Assembly (NCBI GenBank): GCA_946411215.1
Contig: CAMKDH010000003.1
Span: 1-36,500 of the forward strand
Direction of reading: 5' to 3'
Length of the DNA: 36,500 nt
Origin: an uncultured Treponema sp.
Lineage (GTDB): Bacteria > Spirochaetota > Spirochaetia > Treponematales > Treponemataceae
Positions 7,445 to 15,691 of this stretch are shown here, piece by piece. The position numbers and the translations under genes were made by a program. Each line of letters starts with the position of its first letter. Position 1 is the stretch's first letter. The notes below the pieces were generated by a model, which was not told the DNA's origin, made no database searches, and saw only the letters and a list, made by a program, of their open reading frames with translations.

Positions 7445-9664
7445 ATGAAAAATAAATTGAAGAACAACAGAGTGTTTAAGAATATATCAAAGCTTGGATT
7501 CATAATAATAGGATGTCTAGTACTGGCATCCTTTAGCCCGTCTCTGGATGGTAGAGCCATTGTTGTTGAACCAGGTGTATTCCCGGAAGGACTCTTTGCA
7601 AGGACAGTAGGCTATCTCCCTGGTGATATTATCAGCGTAACAAACATCACCGGAGATGCAACAATCGATATTCTCGTAATTGGTGCCCTTGATCCATCCG
7701 AAGGTGTTGCAATTATGCTTTCTCCAGAAGCCGCAGACGCAATTGGAATCAGCAGAAATACAAACAACATCGTAAAAATCACAAAGCGCTCAAATCAGGA
7801 TGAAAGAGTTTATGGTTCTGCAGTAATTGCTTCAAACAACACAGAAAAAACTCCTGCAAAAGATCCAGAACCTGTAGTTGAACCAGTTAAAGAGCCTGAA
7901 CCAGTTGTTGAGCCTGTAAAAGAACCGGAGCCTGTTGAAACAACTCCAGTTTACGAACCAGAACCTGCAGAAGAAACTCCTGTTTATGAACCAGCAGAAG
8001 AATGGCAGGAACCTGATTCAGATTCTAAAACAACAATCCCTGCAACAGAGCCAGAAGAAGAAATCTATTCAAAGCCTGTTGAAGAACCTGTTGAAGAAGA
8101 ACCAGTTACAGAGTTTGAATATTTTGATGATGACGAAGTGCCAGATTTCTACGAGCCTGAACCTGTAGAAGAAAAGGCTCCTGAATATATAGAAGAAACT
8201 CCTACAGAAGAATCAATCCCAGAGGAAACTGAACCTGCAAAAGAAGAAGAACCTGTTCTTTACGAAGAGTTCAGTGATGAAGGAATTGATGATCTTCCAG
8301 CAGACGAACCAGAAGAATATGAAACAATTCCTGCTCAGGAAGAAGAAACAGAAGAGGAAACTGTAGAAGAAGAACCTTCTGTTGAGGAAGAGCCGGAAGA
8401 AGAAGCTTACGAGCCAGAATCAGAGTTTATTCAGGATGAAGGTATTGATGACCTTGAAGAAGAAGCTCCTGCTGAAGAACCAGAGGAAGAAGCTGTAGAA
8501 GAACCTGCAGAAGAGCCTGAAGAGGAAGCAGTAGAAGAAGAACCTGAAGAAGCAGTTGAAGAAACTTCTGAGCCAGAAGAAGAAATTGAAGAGGAATATA
8601 TTGAGGATGAAGAACCAGAAGATATTCCTGAAGATATTAAAGAAGAAGATATAATCGAAGAAGAACCAGAAGAAGAACTGGAGGACTTCGAAGAAGAAGA
8701 GTTCGAAACAGAAGAAACTGAAGAAGAAGTCGCTGAAGAAGTTGAAGAAACTCCAGAGGAAGAACCTGAAGAAGAACTCCTCGATGAAGATCTTGAAGAA
8801 GATTATTACGAAGATGAACCGGACGAACTTGTAGAAGAAGAGGAAGAAGCATTCCTTGAAGAAGAACTTGAAGAAGTTCCAGAGGAAGAACCTGCCGAAG
8901 AAGAACCGGAAGAAGAAGTTGCTGAAGAAGAAGAGGAAGAAATAGTAGAAGACTCTGAAGAAGAATTCGTGGACTCTGAGCCTGTCGAAGAGCCAGAAGA
9001 AGCTGAAGAAGTAGTCGAAGACGAAGTAATCGAAGAAGAAGAGGAAGTTAGCGACGAACCAGAAGTTCTTGAAGAAGATGAAGAAGAATACGATGCAATA
9101 GTTCTTGTTCCTGCTGACGAAAATCCTCCAGAGTACGAAGAAGAGGAAGAGGTAGAAGCACTTCCACCAGAATTCGATTCTTTGAACAACGAAGTTTCAT
9201 TGCCTGTAGAAGAGGCTGCTCCGGAACCAGTAGAAGAAGTTGTAGAAGAACCTGAGCCAGAAGTTATTGTTCCAGAAATCACTGTAAACAATAATGTTGT
9301 AGTTCAGCCTGCTGCTTCTGGAAACGAAACAAGCTACAGCAAGTTCATGATTGAAAGCTTGAACGAACTCGAAGCAGATAAGTACTATATCCAGATTGCA
9401 ACTTTGCGTGATGATGAAAATATTCTTGAGATTGTAAACAAGTACGGAAAGAAGTACCCACTTACAATTGTTCCAACTGCAAAGGGAACAAAACAGATTC
9501 TTATTGGACCTGTAACTCTTGATGAATACGGAACAGTTCTTGCACGCTTCAAGGCATACGGTTACAAGGATGCCTTCCTGCGCAAGGGAACAAATCCAAA
9601 TCCAAAACCACGCGGAAGCAGTAGTTCAAGCGGTTCAGCAAGTTCCGCTGCCGACGCAAAATAA
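7445..9664 (+). CDS. Acidic Glu/Pro-rich envelope protein with RlpA-like N-domain and SPOR-like C-domain
   Basis: 739 residues. A signal peptide (hydrophobic LGFIIIGCLVLASF, about residues 18-31) is followed by an approximately 75-residue domain resembling the double-psi beta barrel of RlpA (ISVTNITGDATIDILVIG, MLSPEAADAIGI), without obvious catalytic residues. Residues about 125-655 are low-complexity and extremely acidic: repeated EEEP, EPVEEP and EEPEEE units encoded largely by GAAGAA and CCAGAA runs. Residues about 665-725 (YYIQIATLRDDENILEIV to YKDAFLRKG) resemble a SPOR domain, which binds denuded peptidoglycan at division sites. A Ser-rich tail ends the protein. AAGGA and GGCGGG precede the ATG. 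A peptidoglycan-linked periplasmic role is inferred; the acidic arm may act as a long spacer or cation binder. Confidence 0.8.
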   Translation: MKNKLKNNRVFKNISKLGFIIIGCLVLASFSPSLDGRAIVVEPGVFPEGLFARTVGYLPGDIISVTNITGDATIDILVIGALDPSEGVAIMLSPEAADAIGISRNTNNIVKITKRSNQDERVYGSAVIASNNTEKTPAKDPEPVVEPVKEPEPVVEPVKEPEPVETTPVYEPEPAEETPVYEPAEEWQEPDSDSKTTIPATEPEEEIYSKPVEEPVEEEPVTEFEYFDDDEVPDFYEPEPVEEKAPEYIEETPTEESIPEETEPAKEEEPVLYEEFSDEGIDDLPADEPEEYETIPAQEEETEEETVEEEPSVEEEPEEEAYEPESEFIQDEGIDDLEEEAPAEEPEEEAVEEPAEEPEEEAVEEEPEEAVEETSEPEEEIEEEYIEDEEPEDIPEDIKEEDIIEEEPEEELEDFEEEEFETEETEEEVAEEVEETPEEEPEEELLDEDLEEDYYEDEPDELVEEEEEAFLEEELEEVPEEEPAEEEPEEEVAEEEEEEIVEDSEEEFVDSEPVEEPEEAEEVVEDEVIEEEEEVSDEPEVLEEDEEEYDAIVLVPADENPPEYEEEEEVEALPPEFDSLNNEVSLPVEEAAPEPVEEVVEEPEPEVIVPEITVNNNVVVQPAASGNETSYSKFMIESLNELEADKYYIQIATLRDDENILEIVNKYGKKYPLTIVPTAKGTKQILIGPVTLDEYGTVLARFKAYGYKDAFLRKGTNPNPKPRGSSSSSGSASSAADAK

Positions 9665-9670
9665 ATTGAG

Positions 9671-9699
9671 TTGAAAATCAATAATATGGGATGTATAAT
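9671..9699 (+). promoter_or_regulatory. Promoter giving a leaderless mRNA for the BspA-like lipoprotein
   Basis: TTGAAA, 17 bp, TATAAT. The -10 box ends at 9699 and the ATG of the signal peptide is at 9706, so transcription should start on or next to the start codon. The upstream ATG at 9691 used by the ORF track overlaps the -10 region and is unlikely to be used. Confidence 0.75.
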
Positions 9700-9705
9700 T
9701 ATTTC

Positions 9706-12700
9706 ATGAAGAAAATAATTTGCATCCCATTTTTTTTAGCAGCATTCTTTCTTATAGCATCTTGTAAAGGCACTGTAACTCCCGAAAATCCGGATGATTC
9801 TCAAAATCAAAATCACGAACAGCAGGAAAATCAGGATTCTTCTATTATAAACAAGTTTTTCTGGGGAACCTGGGTACGCATGGATAGCGGTGCCGTTTAT
9901 GTAATTGATGAAAGTCAGATTACAGTTTACAAAAAAGATTCTTCGGAAATTTCAAATGTTTATGATGCAGTTTCTTCTACAGAATCAGAATTATCAGTAA
10001 GTGGAATTGGTAAGTTCACAAAACAGTCCGATTCTGTTATTCAAAATAATGCCATTCCATTTTTCAGAAAGGGTGGTTTTAATCTTTCTTACAGCATGAA
10101 GCTTGTAGGTTTTGAAGATACAGTTTCAAGAGCTGCATCGTCAATAACTCCTGGTAGCGTAAAGGTAAAAGCAACTTCAAAGAAATATAAATCCTATAAA
10201 AAAGAAGCCGAGCCAACAGACGACGGTGTAATAAATCTTACTGCCCCGGTTTCCGGCGATGAGCAGACAGTAACAGTTTCTACAAAAGATACCGTGCTCG
10301 TTATTCCAGAAATCAAGATTGAAAACGACGGCTCAGATATGGGAACAATTCCTGTAACAAATCCGGGCGAATACAGCCTTAAAGTTACAGGTGTAATTAG
10401 TGATGATCAAAAAGATGACGGTTATTTATATGGAAACAATCTTAAAACTTATACCATGACCCTAACCATTACAAATATCAGCGAAGTAACTTCAGAAACC
10501 TCTGCCTGTGAAATAAAAAGTGAAGATCCTCAGCTAAAAATCACAGACGAAAATGGTGCCGCTTTAAATGCAATTACTTTTTCAACCTTAAAACCAGGCC
10601 TTACAAAAGAAATCAAACTTAAAGTAACCTATGGAACTATTGACAGCGGTTATGTTGACACAGGTCTAAATATAAACATTAGAAATCTGGAAACAGGTAG
10701 AACCTGGAAAGACTATGTGCCATTAAGATTTTTCAGAGGAATGCTCCCGATTACTGTTTCTGCAAAAAGCACAGAAAACAATAAAGATGCAGCCTTAAAC
10801 GGTTTTGTAATTTACCCTGATTATAATTCCCAGTTCTTTGATATTCAGCACGGTACTTCTAAAACTCTCTATGTTCCTGATTTTGGTAAGGATAAAACTT
10901 ATATACTTTCTTTCAGCGGAGCCACTGTAGAAGGTGAACTTTCTGCAAGTACCGAAATGTTTTATGTTGTAAATCCCGGCTCAACAGAACAGGATTATTT
11001 TACAATTCCAACAACAACAGACGACTTAATGACCTGCTATAATTACGGCGAACCTAACGACACCGAATTTGATGCAGTTGAAGTTTCCGATAAATTCACA
11101 GCGTACCTTAATGACGGTGATATTGATTTCTTTTCTGTAAAGATTGATTATGATGATTTTATCTTCCCAGATAAAGCTCTTAAGTATAGGGTTACTTTTG
11201 AAGACCCACTTAATAAGAAAAACTGTACTGTAAAATTATTTAAACCTGGCGAAAAATTAGGACAGTCTCTTTCTAGAAGCGATTATTCCTGTCCAGAAGG
11301 TTACCAGTCCTTTTCGGGCTGGTTTTTGAATAATGAAACATGGAATATAACGGAAACTTATGTTGTTAATAGTAATATAACTCTTTATGCAAGATATATA
11401 CCAAAAAATTATACAATTACTTATAATTTGAATGATGGTTCCTATACTAAAGTAACTGGATTATATACGATAGAAGAAGAAAAGCAATTATATATTCCTA
11501 CCCGTGAAAATTATATCTTTAAAGGCTGGTATGATTCTTCTGATTTTTCCGGGAACCCCATATTGTCGATTCCTTTGGGATCTTTTGGCGATAAAAGTTT
11601 TTATGCAAAATGGGAACCAGTAAAATATAATATTGTTTATAATCTGAATGGAGGAATACAATCAGACTTAAATCCCGATTATTACACAATAGAACAAAAA
11701 ATAACTCTTTCTTCTCCTGTGCGTTCTGGATATTATTTTGTTGGTTGGTATGAAAAATCAGATTTTTTCTGTAATAAAATGACAGAAATTTCAAAGGGAA
11801 CATCTGGTGATATAACTTTATGGGCCTGTTGGGATGATGTAATACCACAGAATAATACTGCTACGGTTTATAACATAATTTATAATCCTAATGGCGGAGT
11901 TTTCGATTCTCAATCAAATGTTCATCGTATCTTTACTTCAGATTGTACTGATATTGATTTGGAACCTCTTGTGCGTGAAGGATATATTTTTGAAGGGTGG
12001 TATACAGAAGATACATTTGAAAATAAAATCGATAAAATTCCAACGGGTAGTACACAAGATTATTGTCTTTATGCAAGATGGGGTATAAAAGTATTCCCCG
12101 AAACATTATATACCTTTGCTCAAAATTCTTCATTATATGATGTTGTTTATTATGAAGGTGGATTGTCAGCGGAAGTTTTACAAGTTTTAAGTGATAATCT
12201 TCCTGACAATAAAAAATTAGATTTATCAAATACAACTGGTTTATCTGTGCTTAATTATAAGTCTTATACACAAGGTGGTTATTACACTTCGTATTTTTCA
12301 TCTTGCAAAGCTGTAGTGTTACCAGATTCGTTAATAAGTATTGATAAATGTGCATTTGTAAGTTGTTTATTGTCAGAAATAATAATTCCGGGCAATGTTG
12401 AAAATATTGGTCAATCAACATTTTCGGGGTGTAGGTCTTTGAAAAGGATAACAATTCCAGATAGTGTTACAAATATTGGCAGTTATGCCTTTGATCATTG
12501 CAGTTCATTAGAACAAATAACAATACCAGAAAATGTTACAAGTATTGATTCCAGTGCCTTTGATGGTTGCAGTTCATTAACAAAAATAACAATACCTGAA
12601 AGTGTTACAAGTATTGGTAGCAGAGCCTTTTATGGCTGCAGTTCATTAACAGAAATAACAATTCCAGATAGTGTTACAAGTATTGGTTTCAGTGCCTTTT

Positions 12701-13308
12701 ATGGTTGCAGTTCATTAACTGAAATAACAATACCTGAAAATGTTTCAAGTATAGAAACCAATACTTTTTATGGCTGCAGTTCATTAACAGAAATAACAAT
12801 ATCTGAAAATGTTTCAAGTATAGGAAGCGATGCCTTTTCTGGTTGCAGTTCATTAACAGAAATAACGATACCTGAAAATGTTACAAGTATTGGCAGTCAT
12901 GCTTTTTCTAGTTGCAGTTCATTAACAGAAATAACAATCCCTGAAAATGTTACAAGTATTGGCAGTTATGCTTTTTCTGATTGTAGTTCATTAAAACAAA
13001 TATCAATACCAGAAGGTGTTAAGGGTATCGAATCTGAAACATTTGAAGGTTGTTCTTCATTGATTCAAATAACAATACCAATAGGAGTTACAAGTATTGG
13101 AAGCTATGCATTTGAAGATTGTAGTTCATTAAAAGAAATAATAATACCACAAAGTCTTTCAAGTATTGAATCATCGGCATTTAGAAATTGTTCGAAACTT
13201 AAAAAAATCAATTATAATGGTACCAAAACCCAATGGAAATCTGCATGGAATTCTTATTTCCCTTCTGGCGCAACAGTCTACTGCACCAACGGAAATATTT
13301 CTTTATAA
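9706..13308 (+). CDS. BspA-like surface lipoprotein with InlB B-type repeats and 13 LRR_5 repeats
   Basis: 1200 residues from ATG 9706; the track start at 9691 adds MYNYF and overlaps the promoter. A lipoprotein signal peptide ends in the lipobox LIASC. Then come about 430 residues of beta-rich sequence without a recognised family. Four Listeria-Bacteroides repeats follow, each with a GW(Y/F) core and a LYA(R/K)W-like end (for example FKGWYDSSDF, FEGWYTEDTF). Last are 13 tandem 23-residue LRR_5 units of the pattern ITIPENVTSIGSxAFxGCSSLTE, and the short NYNGTKTQWKS ending often seen in BspA-like proteins. Related proteins in oral treponemes and Bacteroidetes bind host matrix or other bacteria; that role is inferred by family. 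It has its own leaderless promoter. Confidence 0.88.
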   Translation: MKKIICIPFFLAAFFLIASCKGTVTPENPDDSQNQNHEQQENQDSSIINKFFWGTWVRMDSGAVYVIDESQITVYKKDSSEISNVYDAVSSTESELSVSGIGKFTKQSDSVIQNNAIPFFRKGGFNLSYSMKLVGFEDTVSRAASSITPGSVKVKATSKKYKSYKKEAEPTDDGVINLTAPVSGDEQTVTVSTKDTVLVIPEIKIENDGSDMGTIPVTNPGEYSLKVTGVISDDQKDDGYLYGNNLKTYTMTLTITNISEVTSETSACEIKSEDPQLKITDENGAALNAITFSTLKPGLTKEIKLKVTYGTIDSGYVDTGLNINIRNLETGRTWKDYVPLRFFRGMLPITVSAKSTENNKDAALNGFVIYPDYNSQFFDIQHGTSKTLYVPDFGKDKTYILSFSGATVEGELSASTEMFYVVNPGSTEQDYFTIPTTTDDLMTCYNYGEPNDTEFDAVEVSDKFTAYLNDGDIDFFSVKIDYDDFIFPDKALKYRVTFEDPLNKKNCTVKLFKPGEKLGQSLSRSDYSCPEGYQSFSGWFLNNETWNITETYVVNSNITLYARYIPKNYTITYNLNDGSYTKVTGLYTIEEEKQLYIPTRENYIFKGWYDSSDFSGNPILSIPLGSFGDKSFYAKWEPVKYNIVYNLNGGIQSDLNPDYYTIEQKITLSSPVRSGYYFVGWYEKSDFFCNKMTEISKGTSGDITLWACWDDVIPQNNTATVYNIIYNPNGGVFDSQSNVHRIFTSDCTDIDLEPLVREGYIFEGWYTEDTFENKIDKIPTGSTQDYCLYARWGIKVFPETLYTFAQNSSLYDVVYYEGGLSAEVLQVLSDNLPDNKKLDLSNTTGLSVLNYKSYTQGGYYTSYFSSCKAVVLPDSLISIDKCAFVSCLLSEIIIPGNVENIGQSTFSGCRSLKRITIPDSVTNIGSYAFDHCSSLEQITIPENVTSIDSSAFDGCSSLTKITIPESVTSIGSRAFYGCSSLTEITIPDSVTSIGFSAFYGCSSLTEITIPENVSSIETNTFYGCSSLTEITISENVSSIGSDAFSGCSSLTEITIPENVTSIGSHAFSSCSSLTEITIPENVTSIGSYAFSDCSSLKQISIPEGVKGIESETFEGCSSLIQITIPIGVTSIGSYAFEDCSSLKEIIIPQSLSSIESSAFRNCSKLKKINYNGTKTQWKSAWNSYFPSGATVYCTNGNISL
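12310..13206 (+). repeat. 13 tandem 69-bp units encoding LRR_5 repeats
   Basis: Thirteen consecutive 69-bp units, each encoding 23 residues, lie at the 3' end of the BspA-like gene. The middle units (about 12520-12990) are nearly identical at DNA level, sharing TGCAGTTCATTAACAGAAAT and GTTACAAGTATTGG blocks, while the first two and last three are more diverged. This is the pattern expected if units are gained and lost by recombination in the centre. Confidence 0.9.
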
Positions 13309-13332
13309 CTAAGTAAATTTTCTATTTTCAGT

Positions 13333-13418
13333 AACAAAGCAATTTTTTTTGTAAATTTTTCATTTTTTTTTCAAAATTTTTGTAAGAAGTCACTTTTTAT
13401 TTCTAATATATATACAGG
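13333..13418 (+). promoter_or_regulatory. Leader/promoter of the Rpn gene, shared with the 262-aa nuclease-like gene
   Basis: A T-rich block containing AAATTTTTGTAAGAAGTC, then CACTTTTT and a TAATATATATA stretch. TTGTAA (13380-13385), 18 bp and TAATAT (13404-13409) make a plausible promoter. The same approximately 85-bp block recurs in reverse orientation at 35914-36000. An AAGGAG ribosome-binding site (13429-13434) lies six bases before the Rpn ATG. Confidence 0.65.
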
Positions 13419-13440
13419 AAATTCATTTAAGGAGACTTCT

Positions 13441-14274
13441 ATGCCAGAAACAGTTTTTGACAATATTGATCCGGCTATGATGGAACGGATTAAGAAACTA
13501 AGACTCATTGATGATGAGCTTATGACGGTGGTTTTCAGCGGGGACAAAAAGGTAACGGAGTTGCTGATTAGGATTCTGTTAAACAGAAATGATTTGAGAG
13601 TTACAAAATCAATGACTCAGGAGCAGAAGCACAATTTGTTTGGTCATTCAGTCACGCTTGATATTGTTGCAGAAGATATCTTCAAAACCGAATACAATAT
13701 CGAAATCCAAAGGGCTGATAAGGGGGCTGTGGCACGGCGAATCAGATATCATCAGGCGATGATAGACAGTCACACTCTCAAGAAACAGGAGGATTTTGAT
13801 AAACTTCCGAATCTGTATATTATCTTCATTCTAGAGCATGATATGTTTGAAATGGGGGAGCCTGTTTATTTTGTAAACAAAACCTTAAATGCAATTGATG
13901 AAGAAGGCAATAATTTGCTTTTTGATGATGGTTGTAATATAATGTACGTCAACGGCGAATACAAGGGTGATGATTCTCTTGGCAAATTGATGCATGATTT
14001 TTCCACCCCAGATGCCGACGAAATGTATTACACTGAACTTGCCGAAAGGGTAAGGTTTTATAAACAGAATGAAACGGGGGTAAAAATGGCAAGTAAAATT
14101 GTTGAAGAATACGGCAATGACCGTGCCGCCGAAGCATTTAAACAGGGGGCTGAGCAACAAGCAATTGAGACTGCTACCAGATTGCTAAAAAAGAATGTTC
14201 CTGTTGATGATATTGCTGAATATACAGGACTTACGGTAGAAAAAATACTGGAACTGAAAAACCAGTGTGAATAA
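13441..14274 (+). CDS. Rpn-family recombination-promoting nuclease (PD-(D/E)XK, 'putative transposase')
   Basis: 277 residues with the typical layout of the Rpn/TIGR01784 family. The N-terminal PD-(D/E)XK domain has Asp74 (TLDIVAED), Glu88 and Gln90 (YNIEIQ) and a downstream RRIRYHQAMID helix. The C-terminal region is helical and ends in the VDDIAEYTGLTVEKILEL motif common in these proteins. Family members cleave DNA and stimulate RecA-independent recombination; they are often present in many copies and were once annotated as transposases. A strong AAGGAG precedes the ATG, and the gene ends at a bidirectional terminator. All expected catalytic positions look intact. No inverted repeats or target duplications were seen that would mark it as a mobile element. 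Confidence 0.9.
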   Translation: MPETVFDNIDPAMMERIKKLRLIDDELMTVVFSGDKKVTELLIRILLNRNDLRVTKSMTQEQKHNLFGHSVTLDIVAEDIFKTEYNIEIQRADKGAVARRIRYHQAMIDSHTLKKQEDFDKLPNLYIIFILEHDMFEMGEPVYFVNKTLNAIDEEGNNLLFDDGCNIMYVNGEYKGDDSLGKLMHDFSTPDADEMYYTELAERVRFYKQNETGVKMASKIVEEYGNDRAAEAFKQGAEQQAIETATRLLKKNVPVDDIAEYTGLTVEKILELKNQCE

Positions 14275-14307
14275 AAAAAGGCACGTTGTAAAGACGTGCC
14301 TTTTTTT
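14273..14307. terminator. Bidirectional rho-independent terminator between rpn and ilvE
   Basis: Seven As, the stem GGCACGT, a 7-nt loop, the complementary ACGTGCC, then seven Ts. The A and T tracts pair as well, so it can terminate both converging genes. Confidence 0.93.
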
Positions 14308-14312
14308 ATGAG

Positions 14313-14335
14313 ATTATCGGGTCAAGCCCGATAAT
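14313..14335 (+). repeat. 23-nt hairpin repeat, copy A
   Basis: ATTATCGGG, loop TCAAG, CCCGATAAT: a perfect 9-bp stem. It matches the reverse complement of the hairpin at 28411-28433 except for a paired A-T to G-C change, and the flanks (GA before, GACA after) are shared too. Confidence 0.75.
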
Positions 14336-14351
14336 GACACAAATGAATCTC

Positions 14352-15374
14352 TTATATTGTATAGATCCAACCTTCTGGAGCTGGTAAACGACCCATCTGA
14401 ATACCTGTCAAAGTGTCGTAGATTTCTTTGAGCTTTGGACCCATTTCTGGTTTGCCGTCGTTGTAGATGATGCTCTTGCCGTGGTCGTCGATCTGGCCAA
14501 CTGGAGAGATAACTGCTGCAGTACCGCAAAGTCCGCATTCTACAAACTTTCCAAGTTCATTCTTGTTAATCTTGCGCTCTTCAACTTCCATCTTAAGGTA
14601 TTCTTTTGCAACAATCAGCAAAGAACGACGTGTAATTGAAGGAAGAATTGAGTCAGATTTTGGAGTAACAAGCTTTCCGCTCTTTGTGATGAAAATGATG
14701 TTTGCTCCACCTGTTTCTTCAAGATATGTATGTGTTGCAGGATCAAGATACATGTTTTCTGCATATCCGCATTTGTGTGCATCTACGATGTTGTGCAAGC
14801 TCATTGCATAGTTCAAACCAGCTTTGATATCACCTGTTCCATGAGGAGCAGCACGGTCCATATCGCTAAGGCGAACTTTAATTGGCTTTACGCCGCCCTT
14901 GAAATATGGTCCAACTGGTGTAACAAGAATACGGAACTGATATTCATCAGCAGGTTTTACACCAATTACAGCGTTTGAACCAAACATATATGGACGAATA
15001 TAAAGAGTAGCACCGCTTCCATAAGGAGGAACCCATTCTTTATTTGCTTTGATTGTCTTAAGTACTGCTTCAATAAATTTATCTTTAGGGAATACAGGCA
15101 TTTCAAGACGCTTGCAGGAATTTTCCATGCGTTCTGCGTTCAAATCAGGACGGAAGGTAACAATGTCACCGTGTTCTGTTGTATATGCCTTAAGTCCTTC
15201 AAAACAAGTCTGTGCATACTGAAGAACTCCTGCACATTCACTAATTGTTACGGTGTGGTCAGTAGTAAGCTTTCCAGCATCCCATTTTCCTTTTTTCCAG
15301 TTAGAAACAAAGCTTTTTGTTGTTTCCATGTAACCAAAAGGCAAGTTGCCCCAATCAAGTTCTTTTTTTGCCAT
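14352..15374 (-). CDS. ilvE: Branched-chain amino acid aminotransferase
   Basis: 340 residues from ATG 15374. The ORF track begins at a GTG six codons earlier, but a GGAGGA lies inside that extension, eight bases before the ATG, so the ATG is chosen. This is a fold-type IV PLP enzyme of the longer (about 340-350 aa) branched-chain aminotransferase group. Motifs include YAQTCFEGLKAY near the N-terminus, the PLP-lysine segment GDIKAGLNYAMSL, EETGGANIIFI and the GTAAVISPVG phosphate-binding turn. It interconverts Leu, Ile and Val with their 2-oxo acids using 2-oxoglutarate. It is a single-gene unit with its own near-consensus promoter and a shared terminator downstream. Confidence 0.96.
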   Translation of the reverse strand: MAKKELDWGNLPFGYMETTKSFVSNWKKGKWDAGKLTTDHTVTISECAGVLQYAQTCFEGLKAYTTEHGDIVTFRPDLNAERMENSCKRLEMPVFPKDKFIEAVLKTIKANKEWVPPYGSGATLYIRPYMFGSNAVIGVKPADEYQFRILVTPVGPYFKGGVKPIKVRLSDMDRAAPHGTGDIKAGLNYAMSLHNIVDAHKCGYAENMYLDPATHTYLEETGGANIIFITKSGKLVTPKSDSILPSITRRSLLIVAKEYLKMEVEERKINKNELGKFVECGLCGTAAVISPVGQIDDHGKSIIYNDGKPEMGPKLKEIYDTLTGIQMGRLPAPEGWIYTI

Positions 15375-15414
15375 AAAAGAATCCTCCGTCACAAAAATTT
15401 AAATATACTTAATA

Positions 15415-15443
15415 ATTTTAATACCATTAAAGATAAATGTCAA
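15415..15443 (-). promoter_or_regulatory. Promoter of ilvE
   Basis: On the minus strand: TTGACA, 17 bp, TAAAAT. The predicted start is near 15409, giving a leader of about 34 nt that includes the GGAGGA ribosome-binding site. No attenuator-like leader peptide was seen. Confidence 0.8.
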
Positions 15444-15475
15444 TAAAATTCTATAGGAAAAAAAAGGATCTTATA

Positions 15476-15607
15476 GAAAACAGCTGGCTCCCGCGGAATC
15501 GTGCCCCCAAACTGCGGCTAGCGCTGTATGGTAAACCATTTATCTCGCTTCGCTCGTCAGCGCTAGATGCAGTTTGGGGTCCCGATTTCGCTCCGCCATC
15601 TGTTTTC
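15476..15607 (+). repeat. 132-bp palindromic element, copy 3
   Basis: Same length and ends (GAAAACAG ... CTGTTTTC) as the copies near 6.5-6.8 kb. Relative to them, both arms have changed together: AAACTAC/GTAGTTT becomes AAACTGC/GCAGTTT, and the adjoining CAG/CTG pairing becomes CCCC/GGGG. It too lies between two divergent promoters (ilvE and the LPP20 gene). Small ORFs in the track here are shadows. Confidence 0.87.
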
Positions 15608-15654
15608 AATCTCTTCAATTTTCATCAACAATATTATATTTAATTGTATTTTAA

Positions 15655-15683
15655 TTGTATCTTTTTACAAATAAAATTATTAT
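15655..15683 (+). promoter_or_regulatory. Promoter of the LPP20-family gene, near-leaderless
   Basis: TTGTAT, 17 bp, TATTAT. The -10 box ends eight bases before ATG 15692, so the transcript would start about 2 nt from the start codon. No Shine-Dalgarno sequence is visible. Confidence 0.6.
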
Positions 15684-15691
15684 ATATATGT

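Noticed and set aside
8806-9291. Minus-strand 161-aa Ser-rich ORF (and 8637-8852)
   Set aside because: Complement of the GAAGAA-rich Glu/Pro region; serine and leucine runs are the expected antisense translation.
13441-14274. Rpn gene as part of an insertion sequence
   Set aside because: No terminal inverted repeats or target duplication around it; the family is now understood as nucleases and not classical transposases.
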